Shown here: piece after piece, positions 1 through 8,343 of the stretch
Numbering within the stretch: position 1 is the first letter of the stretch
Layout: each line of letters opens with the position of its first letter
Assembly: GCF_938046015.1 (NCBI RefSeq)
Contig: NZ_CALIXW010000024.1
Location: 1-36,717 of the forward strand
DNA: 36,717 nt
Origin: an uncultured Porphyromonas sp.
Lineage (GTDB): Bacteria; Bacteroidota; Bacteroidia; Bacteroidales; Porphyromonadaceae
Direction of reading: 5' to 3'
Translations under genes and position numbers: made by a program
Notes under the pieces: model-generated
The model's input: the letters and a program-made list of their open reading frames with translations, nothing else
The model's database searches: none
Told to the model about the DNA's origin: nothing

Positions 1-32
1 CGGCGCTTCGGCTAGGGACTTAGCCCGTGGGG
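1..32 (-). other. Downstream flank of the haem operon, small hairpin
   Basis: This short stretch follows the stop codon of the last haem-operon gene. A 5-bp inverted repeat (ggcta at 10-14, tagcc at 21-25) with a 6-base loop is visible, but no T-run follows before the window edge. It could be the start of a terminator; the evidence is weak. Confidence 0.2.
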
Positions 33-380
33 CTAGTCCTCGGGGACGTAGTAGACCTGGCCGTCCTCCATCTCGTAGGCGACGCCGACCTTGCGCCCAC
101 GGCTGCCCTGCTTGCTGTCCTGGGCATCCTTGCTGGGGGTGTAGCGCTCGATCTTGCCGCCCTTCTTGGTGATGATCTCCATGTTGTCCTTCCCTGGGTT
201 CTTGACCACAGAGAAGTCCTCCTGGGTGAAGACCTCCGTCATATTCATATTCATCACCATGGCCACCATCAGCGAGACGGCGAAGACCATAGCAACGTCG
301 AAGAGGTTGACCACGACCGTCAGCGGGTCGGTATCCTCGCCCTGCATCAGCTTGCTCGGGCGGCGGGGCTTGCGTGCCAT
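33..380 (-). CDS. hmuV: HmuV-like DUF2149 protein, ExbD-like partner
   Basis: A 115-residue protein with a basic N-terminus, one membrane segment at about residues 22-43 (VVVNLFDVAMVFAVSLMVAM) and a small C-terminal domain expected outside the cytoplasm. This ExbD/TolR-like layout is that of DUF2149, the last member of hmuSTUV-type operons. It probably pairs with the MotA/TolQ/ExbB protein encoded just upstream to couple proton flow to the CobN-like chelatase. The start lies 2 nt after the stop of the preceding gene, so the two are almost certainly co-translated. The symbol is by analogy with P. gingivalis hmuYRSTUV; the biochemical role is inferred. Confidence 0.75.
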   Translation of the reverse strand: MARKPRRPSKLMQGEDTDPLTVVVNLFDVAMVFAVSLMVAMVMNMNMTEVFTQEDFSVVKNPGKDNMEIITKKGGKIERYTPSKDAQDSKQGSRGRKVGVAYEMEDGQVYYVPED

Positions 381-382
381 AC

Positions 383-985
383 TTACTTCTTAGCTTGGGC
401 CTCCAGCAGGAGGGAGGAGACATACTCGAGGATGCTGACGTCACGCGTGTACCAGCGCTGCTTGTACTGCAGGGTGATGAGGCCGACGAGGCTGATCACC
501 AGCCCCACGACCGTCGTGGCGAAGACGACTTGCATATTATAGGCCATAGCCGCGATGTCGCCCGAGGAAAGCCCCACCAGCGCGGGGCTCATCGCGATGA
601 GCGTCCCGACGAGCCCGAGTACAGGGCCGATCTTGGTCAGGAGCTTGGAGAGGGTGAGGTCCTTCTCCGCTACGTGCTCGTAGCTGCTGAGCTGGTAGTT
701 GACATAGTCCTCCGTCAGCCCTTCCCGCTGCAGTAGGTCATCGAGGTGCTCTACGAAGGCCGAGCGGCGCGTCTTCGGCAGACGAGCCTGCAGCTCGGCG
801 AGCGTCTCGGGCGTCAGGCTGCGGACGTCCCCGATGAGGCGCGTCGTGTGGCGACGCTGCATGAAGGCATTGTAGAAGCTCCCCACCAGCATCAGCGAGC
901 GTAGGAAGAGGAGGATGAGGAAGAGGATGTCTGGAATGAGCAGACTGTTGGCGATGAGGAAGAGGAGCTTGGAGATCTGATCCAT
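383..985 (-). CDS. hmuU: HmuU-like MotA/TolQ/ExbB proton channel protein
   Basis: A 200-residue inner-membrane protein of the MotA/TolQ/ExbB family. A hydrophobic N-terminal segment (about residues 5-30) is followed by a cytoplasmic stretch (about 40-110) and two further membrane helices, the first carrying the family signature GPVLGLVGTLIAMSPAL near residues 123-139. I chose the ATG at 985 (MDQISKLL): a longer in-frame start at 1087 would add 34 low-complexity residues and overlap the preceding gene. The start is 7 nt after that gene's stop. With the DUF2149 protein it forms a proton-driven motor, presumably energising haem handling by the CobN-like protein. Confidence 0.8.
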   Translation of the reverse strand: MDQISKLLFLIANSLLIPDILFLILLFLRSLMLVGSFYNAFMQRRHTTRLIGDVRSLTPETLAELQARLPKTRRSAFVEHLDDLLQREGLTEDYVNYQLSSYEHVAEKDLTLSKLLTKIGPVLGLVGTLIAMSPALVGLSSGDIAAMAYNMQVVFATTVVGLVISLVGLITLQYKQRWYTRDVSILEYVSSLLLEAQAKK

Positions 986-992
986 AAGGGAT

Positions 993-1673
993 TTATGCTT
1001 TGTGTCTAAGGGATTGCTTGATACGAGGGATGAGGTAGCCGAGGCCGAAGCAGAGGATGGAGATCCCCGCACTGAGGGCGAGGCCACGCCAAGCGATGGG
1101 GCTGGAGGGTGCCGTACGTACCGTCTCGTCCACTGAGGCGATGATGCCGAGGATGAAGGTGAAGAGCTGCACGAGGAAGAAGACCTCTAGCCGCAGCTCC
1201 TCCTCGGGCACGAGCCACCTCAGCGCGCGCCCCAGACCGTAAACGGCAAGGGCGCTAGCCACCGCCAGCAGGAAGGCCAGCAGGCTGAAGCTAACGCCTG
1301 GTAGGGCGAAGAGCAGCGTACTCTGTAGATAGAAAAGGACGGGGAAGAGCAGGAGCCCAGGATAGGCTGCCAGCGCTAGGGCTAGCAGCTGCCCCCGCCG
1401 AGAGCACGGACGCTCCAGGCGGGAGAAGCTATAGCCAACGAAGAGGGCCACCTCTAGGGAGATGAAGATCGCCGCGTACTCCCGTAGTGAGCGATCAGCG
1501 ATGTAGGCGGCCAGTCCGGTCTTCGTCTGCTCGATCGCATAGGGTGAGGAGAGATAGACGAAGCCCCCGAGGAGGAGCGCATAGACCAGCGCGTAGCCTC
1601 GCGAGGAGAAGGAGAGGCGTAGTGCTGTGGCCAGCACCACGAAGAGCATGAGGATCTGTACGAGCAGTTCCAT
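993..1673 (-). CDS. hmuT: HmuT-like polytopic membrane protein
   Basis: A 226-residue, very hydrophobic protein with about six or seven predicted membrane segments and short charged loops. It has no recognisable catalytic motif. Its position between the CobN-like gene and the ExbB-like gene matches HmuT of the P. gingivalis hmuYRSTUV operon, the basis for the name. It starts 13 nt after the stop of the chelatase gene. It may be a permease or scaffold subunit of the complex; that is inference from position. Confidence 0.6.
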   Translation of the reverse strand: MELLVQILMLFVVLATALRLSFSSRGYALVYALLLGGFVYLSSPYAIEQTKTGLAAYIADRSLREYAAIFISLEVALFVGYSFSRLERPCSRRGQLLALALAAYPGLLLFPVLFYLQSTLLFALPGVSFSLLAFLLAVASALAVYGLGRALRWLVPEEELRLEVFFLVQLFTFILGIIASVDETVRTAPSSPIAWRGLALSAGISILCFGLGYLIPRIKQSLRHKA

Positions 1674-1686
1674 AGTGCGGCGAGGC

Positions 1687-4600
1687 TTAGGCGGCGTCTT
1701 GGTCGCGACGACGGCGGTAGCGCAGCAGCACCAGCAGGCCGACGAAGAGGACAGCTACCCCAGCCACGACGTAGAGCCCGCTGAAGCTCCTAGACTCGGA
1801 GGCAGCGTACTGGTCGCGGACGGTCTCCTTCTTCATCACCATGCCGCTCTTAGAGTCGGGGCCCGTAGCTGTGCCCGACTCGTCGAGCTGCTGCATGCTC
1901 TTGTCAAAGGCCTTGGCAGCCTCGGCGTCGACGTGCTGGGCGATGAAGCTACGCAGCTTGCGGTTATCCGCCGTCATGCTTCCCCCGGAGGGGCCGTACT
2001 TGGCCACCAGCTCCGTATGGCGCTGCGCCAGCGTCGCCACCTGCTCGGGGCTCGCCTTCCACATGCCCTTACGGATGGTCTCGAGCATCACGGCCGTGAG
2101 GTCCTCGAGGGCGGCAGGGCTCTTCTGCTCGAAGCTCCTAGCCACACCGAGCTGATGGACATCCCGCACGTACATATCGTAGAGCTGATCCCAGAGCTCC
2201 TTGTCGATGACCTCGGGCTTCATGACATTCCAGCCGTAGGTATTGGTGACGACCTCGGCGATGTTGGCCACGCTATTGGCGCCGCCCGAGAGGGCTTCCT
2301 TGACGTAGGCGGGATTGAGGACGGTGCTACGGCTCTCGACGCCTATGGCCTCCTTGAGATCCTGCATGTGCATGTTGGCATGGTTGCGGTAGTCCGCTAG
2401 GTAGGTATCGGGGTCCTTGCCCGTGACCTGACGTACGGAGAGCGTCAGCCCGCCCATGAACTCGTAGACGTGGTCAAGGCTGAGGGCACCCCAGGTATTA
2501 TTCTGTCGCGGCTGGACGACGACGTCGGTATTGCGCAGGGCGGCACGGAAAAGGGGCTTGACGAAGCGCCCCCAGTCCTCCTTCTTGCCCGTATAGGCCG
2601 CCCCCATATTATTAAGGTAGACCTCGGCGATCTCGCGCTCGCTGTCCCACTTGTCCCCTGCCGTGACCATCTCCTGAATGCCCGTGCCGTACATACCGTT
2701 GATGCCGCCGAAGATGCGGACATTGGCGAGCTCGCGGGCTTCCTTGGGCGAGAGTCCCTGCTCGACGAGCTCCTTCTCAGTGGCCACAGAGCCCTCGGCG
2801 ACATAGTTCGGCTGCTCCTCCTTGCCCTGCGCTGCGACGAGCTCAATGGCCTTGGTGATGAGCGCCAGACGTGAGGCCGCCAGGTCGCGGAACTGGCCCG
2901 AGGTCTGGACCACGACGTCGATGCGGGGACGGCCCAGCTCGCTGGCAGGGATGAGACGGATGTCCTCCACGGTGCCGAACTGGCTACGCACGGGCTCCAC
3001 CCCGAGCATGTAGAGCACCTGGGCGATGGTCACGCCCTCGGTCTCGACGAACTCGCTGCTCCAGAAGGTATAGCTGACCTTGGTGGGATACTTGCCATGC
3101 TGCTCGCGGTAGGCCTTGAGCGTCTGCTGTGCCAGCTGGACGCCGCGGCTCCAGGCACGCTGCGAGGGCGTGCTCTCGGCACGGACAGAGTAGAGGTTGC
3201 GCCCTGTGGGGACGGTCTGCGGATTGGCCACGACGTCCCCCCCAGGGCTGGGGGCAGTGAAGCCACCCGCGAGGGCATTGACCAGAGCGTCCAGCTCGAG
3301 GCGGGGGCTGGCGACGATCGCCTGATGGTAGCGGGGGACGGACTCGATGGCCTTCACCAGCTCCATGATCACCTCGGCACGCTCACGCTGCTCCTTGCTC
3401 ACACTGGCTGCAGGGGTGCTGTGCACAGGCATCTGGTGCATGACCTTGGCCGTGCCCTGAGGCTGCTGGGAAGAGGGGGCCGCCGTAGCGGCGTGCTGGG
3501 AAGAAGAGGCGGAAGGCTTCGCCTGAGTAGCAGCGGCCTTGGGCTGAGCAGCCGAAGCGCTCGCGGTGAGGGCTGCGGACTGCTTGCCAGCCTGAGTGCG
3601 GGAGGCCATCATGCGGGCTCGCATCGCCTCGGTGTCCTGCGGCTTGGTGAGGCGGCGTGCCTCGGCGATCTCAGCGGGGCTGAGCTCAGCGAAGCGTGCG
3701 ACCTGTACCTCATCCACACGGCCAGCACTGAAGATCTGGCGCACCAGCTGCTGCGCGGGCTGGAGGTAGCGCTGGCCGAAGCGGCGCTTGTCGCTCGTGT
3801 TGTCCAGCGGATGAGGTGAGCGCAGGCGATCCAGACGCGCCTTGGCATAGGCAATCGGGTCGGAGCACATAGCGATGACGGTCGACTGCAGCTTGGCTGG
3901 CGTATAGCTGACGCCCGTCGTGTAGAGCTGCCCCGTGATCTTCTCCGAGGCGATCTCCTCGGCGAAGTTATCGATGCGCTCGATGTCCTTGGACTCGTAG
4001 GGACGTGTAAGGACAGAATCGAGGCGTAGGTCGCGGTGTACGCCGAGACCTACGGCGAGGCGCTTGACAACCAGCGACTGCTGCTCCTTGGCCGCGGGCT
4101 CCTTGAGCTCGTAGTACTTCTCGATGGCCTGCTGCAGCTCGGTGAAGATATGGCGTGTGCGGCTCTCATCAAAGGGCGGCGTGATGTAGGAGACGACGCT
4201 CGCGTAAGAGCGGCGCTTGGCCATCATGCTCTCCCCGACATTCCCTATAGTATAGTAGTAGAAGTGCGGCAGCGGGGCGACGAGCGCCTCCCCCCAGTCA
4301 CTGGAGGAGAGGGCGACCTGCTTGCGCGGGGTGAACTCGAGGCTGCCATGCGTGCCGAAGTGCAGTAGGGCATCTGCGGCGAAGGCGTGGCGTGCCCAGA
4401 GGTAGGAGGCCACATAGGGGTAAGGGGGCGGAGCGCCTGCGCCGTGGATGATGGCGAAGCTATCCTCGCCGAGGCCCGCCATGGGCTGAGGGAGGAGGGC
4501 GACCTTACCGTACTGAATGCGCGTGACCGCCAGCTCGGTGTCCCCCGAGCGCTGCTGCGTCATGTAGCTGCCGGGGGCAGGGCCGTACTTCTCCTTGAGC

Positions 4601-6018
4601 TCGGCTAGCTGCTGGGCGCTGAGGTCGGCCTGCATCCACTGATCCAGCTCGGCGCGCTTGACCCAGGCGGGGTGGCCGTGCTGGAGGTAGTCGGCCATCA
4701 TGCCGCCCGAGACCTTCTGGATGACGGGGCCCTCACGCATCAGCTGCTGGGCGAAGGCCTCCTGGGTCTCGGGAAGCCCCGTGAGGTCGTAGCCTACGGA
4801 CTGCAGGTGACGCAGGAAGCGATAGAGCGAGGGGACGACCTCCAGCCCCTGTGCGGCGAGCGTCTCCTGCCCAGGGCCCTTGAAGTAATAGATCGCTAGG
4901 CGCTTCTCGCTATTAGGCTTCTGCTGGAGCGTGAGGAACTTATGTACCAGCGTGGTGAAGCGGGCGAGGCGCTCGGGGATAGCCCGCAGCATCACCAGCC
5001 CCTCCTCATCGCGCTCCTCGGTGGAGAGCACGTAGGGGTAGACGGCGCCGTCGAGCTCGGGCATGCCTATCGTCTGGGAGAGGAAGCTGCCCATCATCCC
5101 CTGGGGATCGGACTCCCACTCCTGGCGCCCTGCCATGAGGGTGAGCGGAGCGAGCACGGGGATGTTGCGCTCCTTGAGGTAAGCCACGACCTCATCCCCA
5201 CCCGTCATCGAGATACGGCCGTGGGGGAAGTGGACGAGGAGATCGGGGGAGACCTCCTTGAGGAAGCGCAGGCGCTGGCTGAAGCTCGTCACAGGATAGA
5301 CGTTGAGCCCCGAGCGCGTCAGGCTCATGATGATGCTGTCGAGGTTCTGCTTGTTGCCGCCGAAGGGGTCATTGAGCCCGCCGACGAGCATGACCTTCTT
5401 GGCCCCTGGGTGGTAGTAGCCCTGCTGCTTGAGGTAGGCCTCGTAGTCGCTCAGCTTGGCGAAGGCCACGGACTCATCTACGTGGTAGTAGACATCGGTG
5501 GCGCTGGGAGCTACGCTGTCGGGCTCGGGGGCGAACCAGCGCTTGGCATCCACGTAGCGGCGGATGTAGCGGGCTAGTGAGCGGTAGTTGGCCTTATTGC
5601 CACTGCCGAAGTACTCGCTGATGCGCTTGCCCTCCTTGCTGCCGAGGGTGTTGATATTGTTCTCGTCGGTGGTGGCGAAGAGGACGAGGTGCTTGGCCCC
5701 GTGCTTACCCTGCTCGGCGATCTTAGCCCGATCCTCCGCTGTCCACTTCAGCCCCATGCCAAAGGTCAGGACGCAGTCGTAGTCCTCCAGCTTATCCAGC
5801 TCCGTCTGCTCGAGCTCGTCATAGCTGATGTGCCGGCTATCATTGGAGCGGATGATGCCCGAGGACATATAGCCTGGGAAGTTGACCAGAGCGATGCGCG
5901 TCGGGGCACCGTAGTGTCCCCATAGAAGGTAGCCCCCTATCCCGACGAGGAGACAGGCTAGGAGGAGGGCGATCAGTCCGCGACGGCGGAGCAGATCCCT
6001 GAGCTTGGTAGCACTCAT
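1687..6018 (-). CDS. hmuS: HmuS-like membrane-anchored CobN/Mg-chelatase family protein
   Basis: A 1443-residue CobN/BchH-type large chelatase subunit. Residues 14-33 form an N-terminal membrane helix and 1414-1433 a C-terminal one followed by RYRRRR, so the body is probably periplasmic and anchored at both ends. The CobN hallmark HFGTHGSLEF lies near residues 551-560. An Ala/Ser/Gln-rich linker at about 800-870 separates two conserved halves. No cobS/cobT or other cobalamin-synthesis gene is nearby, and the three following genes match hmuTUV, so a haem-linked role (HmuS, reported to take iron out of haem) fits better than cobalt insertion. Synthesis probably starts from the TACTTTTG promoter at 6121-6128. 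No TonB receptor or hmuY/hmuR precedes it here. Confidence 0.8.
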   Translation of the reverse strand: MSATKLRDLLRRRGLIALLLACLLVGIGGYLLWGHYGAPTRIALVNFPGYMSSGIIRSNDSRHISYDELEQTELDKLEDYDCVLTFGMGLKWTAEDRAKIAEQGKHGAKHLVLFATTDENNINTLGSKEGKRISEYFGSGNKANYRSLARYIRRYVDAKRWFAPEPDSVAPSATDVYYHVDESVAFAKLSDYEAYLKQQGYYHPGAKKVMLVGGLNDPFGGNKQNLDSIIMSLTRSGLNVYPVTSFSQRLRFLKEVSPDLLVHFPHGRISMTGGDEVVAYLKERNIPVLAPLTLMAGRQEWESDPQGMMGSFLSQTIGMPELDGAVYPYVLSTEERDEEGLVMLRAIPERLARFTTLVHKFLTLQQKPNSEKRLAIYYFKGPGQETLAAQGLEVVPSLYRFLRHLQSVGYDLTGLPETQEAFAQQLMREGPVIQKVSGGMMADYLQHGHPAWVKRAELDQWMQADLSAQQLAELKEKYGPAPGSYMTQQRSGDTELAVTRIQYGKVALLPQPMAGLGEDSFAIIHGAGAPPPYPYVASYLWARHAFAADALLHFGTHGSLEFTPRKQVALSSSDWGEALVAPLPHFYYYTIGNVGESMMAKRRSYASVVSYITPPFDESRTRHIFTELQQAIEKYYELKEPAAKEQQSLVVKRLAVGLGVHRDLRLDSVLTRPYESKDIERIDNFAEEIASEKITGQLYTTGVSYTPAKLQSTVIAMCSDPIAYAKARLDRLRSPHPLDNTSDKRRFGQRYLQPAQQLVRQIFSAGRVDEVQVARFAELSPAEIAEARRLTKPQDTEAMRARMMASRTQAGKQSAALTASASAAQPKAAATQAKPSASSSQHAATAAPSSQQPQGTAKVMHQMPVHSTPAASVSKEQRERAEVIMELVKAIESVPRYHQAIVASPRLELDALVNALAGGFTAPSPGGDVVANPQTVPTGRNLYSVRAESTPSQRAWSRGVQLAQQTLKAYREQHGKYPTKVSYTFWSSEFVETEGVTIAQVLYMLGVEPVRSQFGTVEDIRLIPASELGRPRIDVVVQTSGQFRDLAASRLALITKAIELVAAQGKEEQPNYVAEGSVATEKELVEQGLSPKEARELANVRIFGGINGMYGTGIQEMVTAGDKWDSEREIAEVYLNNMGAAYTGKKEDWGRFVKPLFRAALRNTDVVVQPRQNNTWGALSLDHVYEFMGGLTLSVRQVTGKDPDTYLADYRNHANMHMQDLKEAIGVESRSTVLNPAYVKEALSGGANSVANIAEVVTNTYGWNVMKPEVIDKELWDQLYDMYVRDVHQLGVARSFEQKSPAALEDLTAVMLETIRKGMWKASPEQVATLAQRHTELVAKYGPSGGSMTADNRKLRSFIAQHVDAEAAKAFDKSMQQLDESGTATGPDSKSGMVMKKETVRDQYAASESRSFSGLYVVAGVAVLFVGLLVLLRYRRRRDQDAA

Positions 6019-6120
6019 ACGTATCTAATAAGGTAGTTCATTGTCCCTACAGTGAGGAGGCGGAGCGGTGCCCCGAGCCCCCTAGCTATAGCGCCATAGA
6101 GCTAGGACTATAGGCTGCTG

Positions 6121-6128
6121 CAAAAGTA
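6121..6128 (-). promoter_or_regulatory. Promoter -7 element for hmuSTUV-like operon
   Basis: On the minus strand this reads TACTTTTG followed by CAG, matching the Bacteroidota -7 consensus TAnnTTTG. Twenty bases upstream is TTC rather than TTG, so the -33 element is imperfect. It would give a leader of about 100 nt before the ATG at 6018. Confidence 0.6.
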
Positions 6129-6255
6129 CGCCAGTCCGCCACGCGGCGGAATACCTATATGTGGGGATATTCGCCCAAGGCCCTCCCTTATAAATAGGTA
6201 GGGCCTCCTTCCGAGCCTGCCCGCAGCCCCATCCTACCCCCATCCTACCCGAGCC

Positions 6256-6295
6256 GCGCCCAGCTCGCGGGCGCTGGCTCGCGGGGGCTGGGCGC
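6256..6295. repeat. GC-rich inverted repeat upstream of hmuS
   Basis: Nine-base arms GCGCCCAGC (6256-6264) and GCTGGGCGC (6287-6295) are perfect complements. The loop itself contains two copies of ctcgcggg. No T-run follows on either strand, so it does not look like an intrinsic terminator. It sits about 130 bp upstream of the hmuS promoter element. Confidence 0.45.
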
Positions 6296-6363
6296 TCAGC
6301 TGGGGCTAGGCAGTGACCAAGGCGCAGAGCGCGCTACCTGAGTGCTACCCTAGACAGCTGTAG

Positions 6364-6457
6364 CTACCCAAGCCAAACAATAGCCGTGCCAAAGGAGGCG
6401 GGACGGCGAGCGTGCATGAGGGGCAGCCCCACGGGGAGGCTATACCTATATATGAGG
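6364..6457 (+). repeat. Imperfect direct duplication, copy A
   Basis: This copy opens with ctacccaagcc and closes with ggggaggctatacc followed by tatatatgagg. The same ordered blocks (caatagc, aaaggaggcggg, gcgtgcaagag/gcgtgcatgag, gaggggcagcc, ggggaggctatac) recur in copy B starting at 6467. Copies are separated by 9 bp. Confidence 0.7.
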
Positions 6458-6466
6458 TAAGCGCGG

Positions 6467-6600
6467 CTACCCAAGCCGCACAATAGCTGCAGTGGAGGAG
6501 GCGGGGCAAAGGAGGCGGGGCGTGCAAGAGAGAGAGTATGTGTGGGGGGAGAGGGGCAGCCCTGCGGGGAGGCTATACATATATATATACATATATGAGG
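6467..6600 (+). repeat. Imperfect direct duplication, copy B (expanded)
   Basis: This copy repeats the ordered blocks of copy A but is 40 bp longer. The extra length comes from a doubled ggaggcgggg block, a gagagagtatgtgtgggggg insertion, and an extended TATACATATATATATACATATA tract near 6573-6595. The pattern suggests slippage after duplication. Confidence 0.7.
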
Positions 6601-6622
6601 AGTGCCCCTAGCGACCGCGACC

Positions 6623-6663
6623 AAAAGGGCGAAGCCCCCTACCCTACCCGGGCAAGAGGCTTC
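6623..6663 (-). terminator. Possible terminator downstream of susD
   Basis: On the minus strand a GAAGCC...GGCTTC stem (arms 6658-6663 and 6631-6636) is followed by GCCCTTTTGG, with the T-run at 6623-6626. The stem is short and the loop long, so the call is tentative. It lies about 50 bp past the susD stop codon. Confidence 0.35.
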
Positions 6664-6714
6664 TACGGATTGTACTAACTAATTAAGATCAATATGCTCT
6701 AGGATCTTATGCGG

Positions 6715-8325
6715 CTAGGGGTTGTCCTGGCAGAGCTTGTTCCCCTTGAGTTCTTGGTAGGGGATGACGAACTGCCAGCGGTTGTCGTCCGCCGTGGTCG
6801 GGATCTCCTTGGCGAGGTTACCCGTATTGCGGTTCAGCCCCACAGTGTAGGCGTTCTTACCTCCACCGAGGCCCTGATAGTTGAGTAGGATGGTGAAGTT
6901 GGAGGCCTTGCTGCGGTCGAAGGCCTTCGCCAGACGCTTGAGGTCGAGGAAGCGGACGCCCTCCATGTAGAGGTCGATACGCTTGTGGGCAAAGATCTTG
7001 TCGATCAGCGCATCCCCCGACTCGGTGGGCAGGGTGAAGGCAGCATCACGCGTACTGACGATGTCGAGGAGCGTCTGGCGTGCGGCGGCCTCCTTGCCCT
7101 GACGGGCCTCAGCCTCGGCCTTGATGTAGTACATCTCAGCCACACGCATCATCACCAGGTCCATGAAGGTAGAGCCCTGAGCCTTGGAGCGGAACTTGAT
7201 GCACTGCCCCGTGATCTCCCACTGAGGCACATCACCGTTCATCGCGAAGTAGACGCTGTAGGCATCCTTGGGCACCTGGTCACCCTGGTCGAGACAGACC
7301 CACCACTTGCGGCGTACGTCGCCCGAGCCGAGCTGATCGTAGATGTCGCGGTTGATGGCGTAGCGCAGGTACTTGTTGTGTCCAGCGACATTATAGGAGT
7401 AGGCTATGGAGAAGCTCCCCCAGCCTGTATCCTGGGTATCGCTCTGGTGATAGCCCCACATCCACTCAGGTGCCTTGTAGTTGTTGAAGCCGTCGATGAG
7501 CTCCTCACCCTTCGCTAGACGCGAGTTGGACTTCTGGATCGCCTGCGTAGCGTAGTCCTCTGCCGCAGCCCAGTCCTCCTTGCACAGGGCTACACGCGCT
7601 GCGATACCGCAGACGGTGGAGTAGCGCAGGTGGTTGCGGTCGGTGGCCTGCTCCAGCCCCTTGAGCACGTCGAGGGACTCCTTGAGGTCCTCCTCGATCT
7701 GCTTGTAGGTCTCAGCGACCGTGGAGCGCTCCATGGGCTCGAACTGCTTGGACTGATCCTTATCCGTCCTGAGGATGACCCCGAGGTCGGTGGCAGCGGT
7801 AGCTGCACGGTAGCGCTTGGCAAAGAGCTGCACCAGCTGGTGGTAGGCGTAGGCGCGGATGGCCAGGGCCTCGCCATAGGCGTAGCGCGTGGCGACATGC
7901 TTACGCTCCTCCTCGGGCAGGATGGTGCGGTAGCCCGCGATCGCCTTATTGGCGTGCAGGATCAGCGTGTAGTAGCCGTCCCATGCCTTGTAGGTGAGGG
8001 TCTTGTCCGTGTCGGTACGATCGCGGTGATCCTGCCAGCGGTAGACCGCCATGTGGACGGCGGGCTTGGTATTGATGACATCATCCCCGAGCATATCCAG
8101 CTGTACATTCATCGAGGGGAAGCCGTAGGAGAAGACCTGCCCGAAGTTGTACATATACATCATATTGTGCAGGCCGTTGACGAGCCCCACGATACCAGGC
8201 TCGGTAGCCTCGGCATCCTTATTACTGAGGTTCGCGGTCGGCGTGACGTTGAGGAAGTCCTTATTGCAGGAGGCCAGCGAGAGGAGCCCGAGGCCGCCTA
8301 GGAGTATATACTTCGTGAGTTTCAT
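6715..8325 (-). CDS. SusD/RagB-family outer-membrane lipoprotein
   Basis: A 536-residue SusD-like nutrient-binding lipoprotein. The signal sequence ends in the lipobox LASC with the acylated Cys at residue 20, followed by NKDFLNVTPTANLS as in SusD N-termini. The helical TPR-like core and the C-terminal stretch DLYMEGVRFLDLKR are typical of RagB/SusD. It starts 18 nt after the stop of the TonB-dependent partner, with which it should form the lidded SusCD transporter. No glycosidase or peptidase gene adjoins the pair, so the substrate (oligopeptide as for RagAB, or glycan) cannot be told from context. Confidence 0.92.
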   Translation of the reverse strand: MKLTKYILLGGLGLLSLASCNKDFLNVTPTANLSNKDAEATEPGIVGLVNGLHNMMYMYNFGQVFSYGFPSMNVQLDMLGDDVINTKPAVHMAVYRWQDHRDRTDTDKTLTYKAWDGYYTLILHANKAIAGYRTILPEEERKHVATRYAYGEALAIRAYAYHQLVQLFAKRYRAATAATDLGVILRTDKDQSKQFEPMERSTVAETYKQIEEDLKESLDVLKGLEQATDRNHLRYSTVCGIAARVALCKEDWAAAEDYATQAIQKSNSRLAKGEELIDGFNNYKAPEWMWGYHQSDTQDTGWGSFSIAYSYNVAGHNKYLRYAINRDIYDQLGSGDVRRKWWVCLDQGDQVPKDAYSVYFAMNGDVPQWEITGQCIKFRSKAQGSTFMDLVMMRVAEMYYIKAEAEARQGKEAAARQTLLDIVSTRDAAFTLPTESGDALIDKIFAHKRIDLYMEGVRFLDLKRLAKAFDRSKASNFTILLNYQGLGGGKNAYTVGLNRNTGNLAKEIPTTADDNRWQFVIPYQELKGNKLCQDNP

Positions 8326-8343
8326 TGTCGTAGCGATGAGGAG

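Larger units (their letters stand above)
6019..6714. other. Non-coding 0.7-kb region between hmuS and susD
   Basis: No convincing gene is present; the short reading frames here are repeat-derived. From left to right the stretch contains an AT-containing hairpin in the hmuS leader (cctagct 6081-6087, agctagg 6100-6106), the hmuS promoter, a GC-rich inverted repeat (6256-6295), an imperfect direct duplication (6364-6600) ending in TATACATATA tracts, and a possible terminator for susD. Confidence 0.8.

Noticed and set aside
1627..2400. Long reading frames opposite hmuS, susC, trkH and other genes
   Set aside because: They mirror real genes on the other strand and have Leu/Val/Asp/Glu/His-rich composition typical of antisense GC-rich codons, with no family motifs.
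1687..6018. CobN cobaltochelatase for cobalamin synthesis
   Set aside because: No cob/cbi genes or cobS/cobT nearby, membrane anchors at both ends, and the downstream genes match hmuTUV.
6019..6120. Cobalamin riboswitch in the hmuS leader
   Set aside because: The ~100-nt leader is too short and lacks a recognisable B12-box; only a simple hairpin is visible.
6345..6624. Short minus-strand reading frames in the hmuS-susD gap
   Set aside because: They translate the duplicated repeat blocks (PPPLPRLL-type composition), with no supporting start signal.
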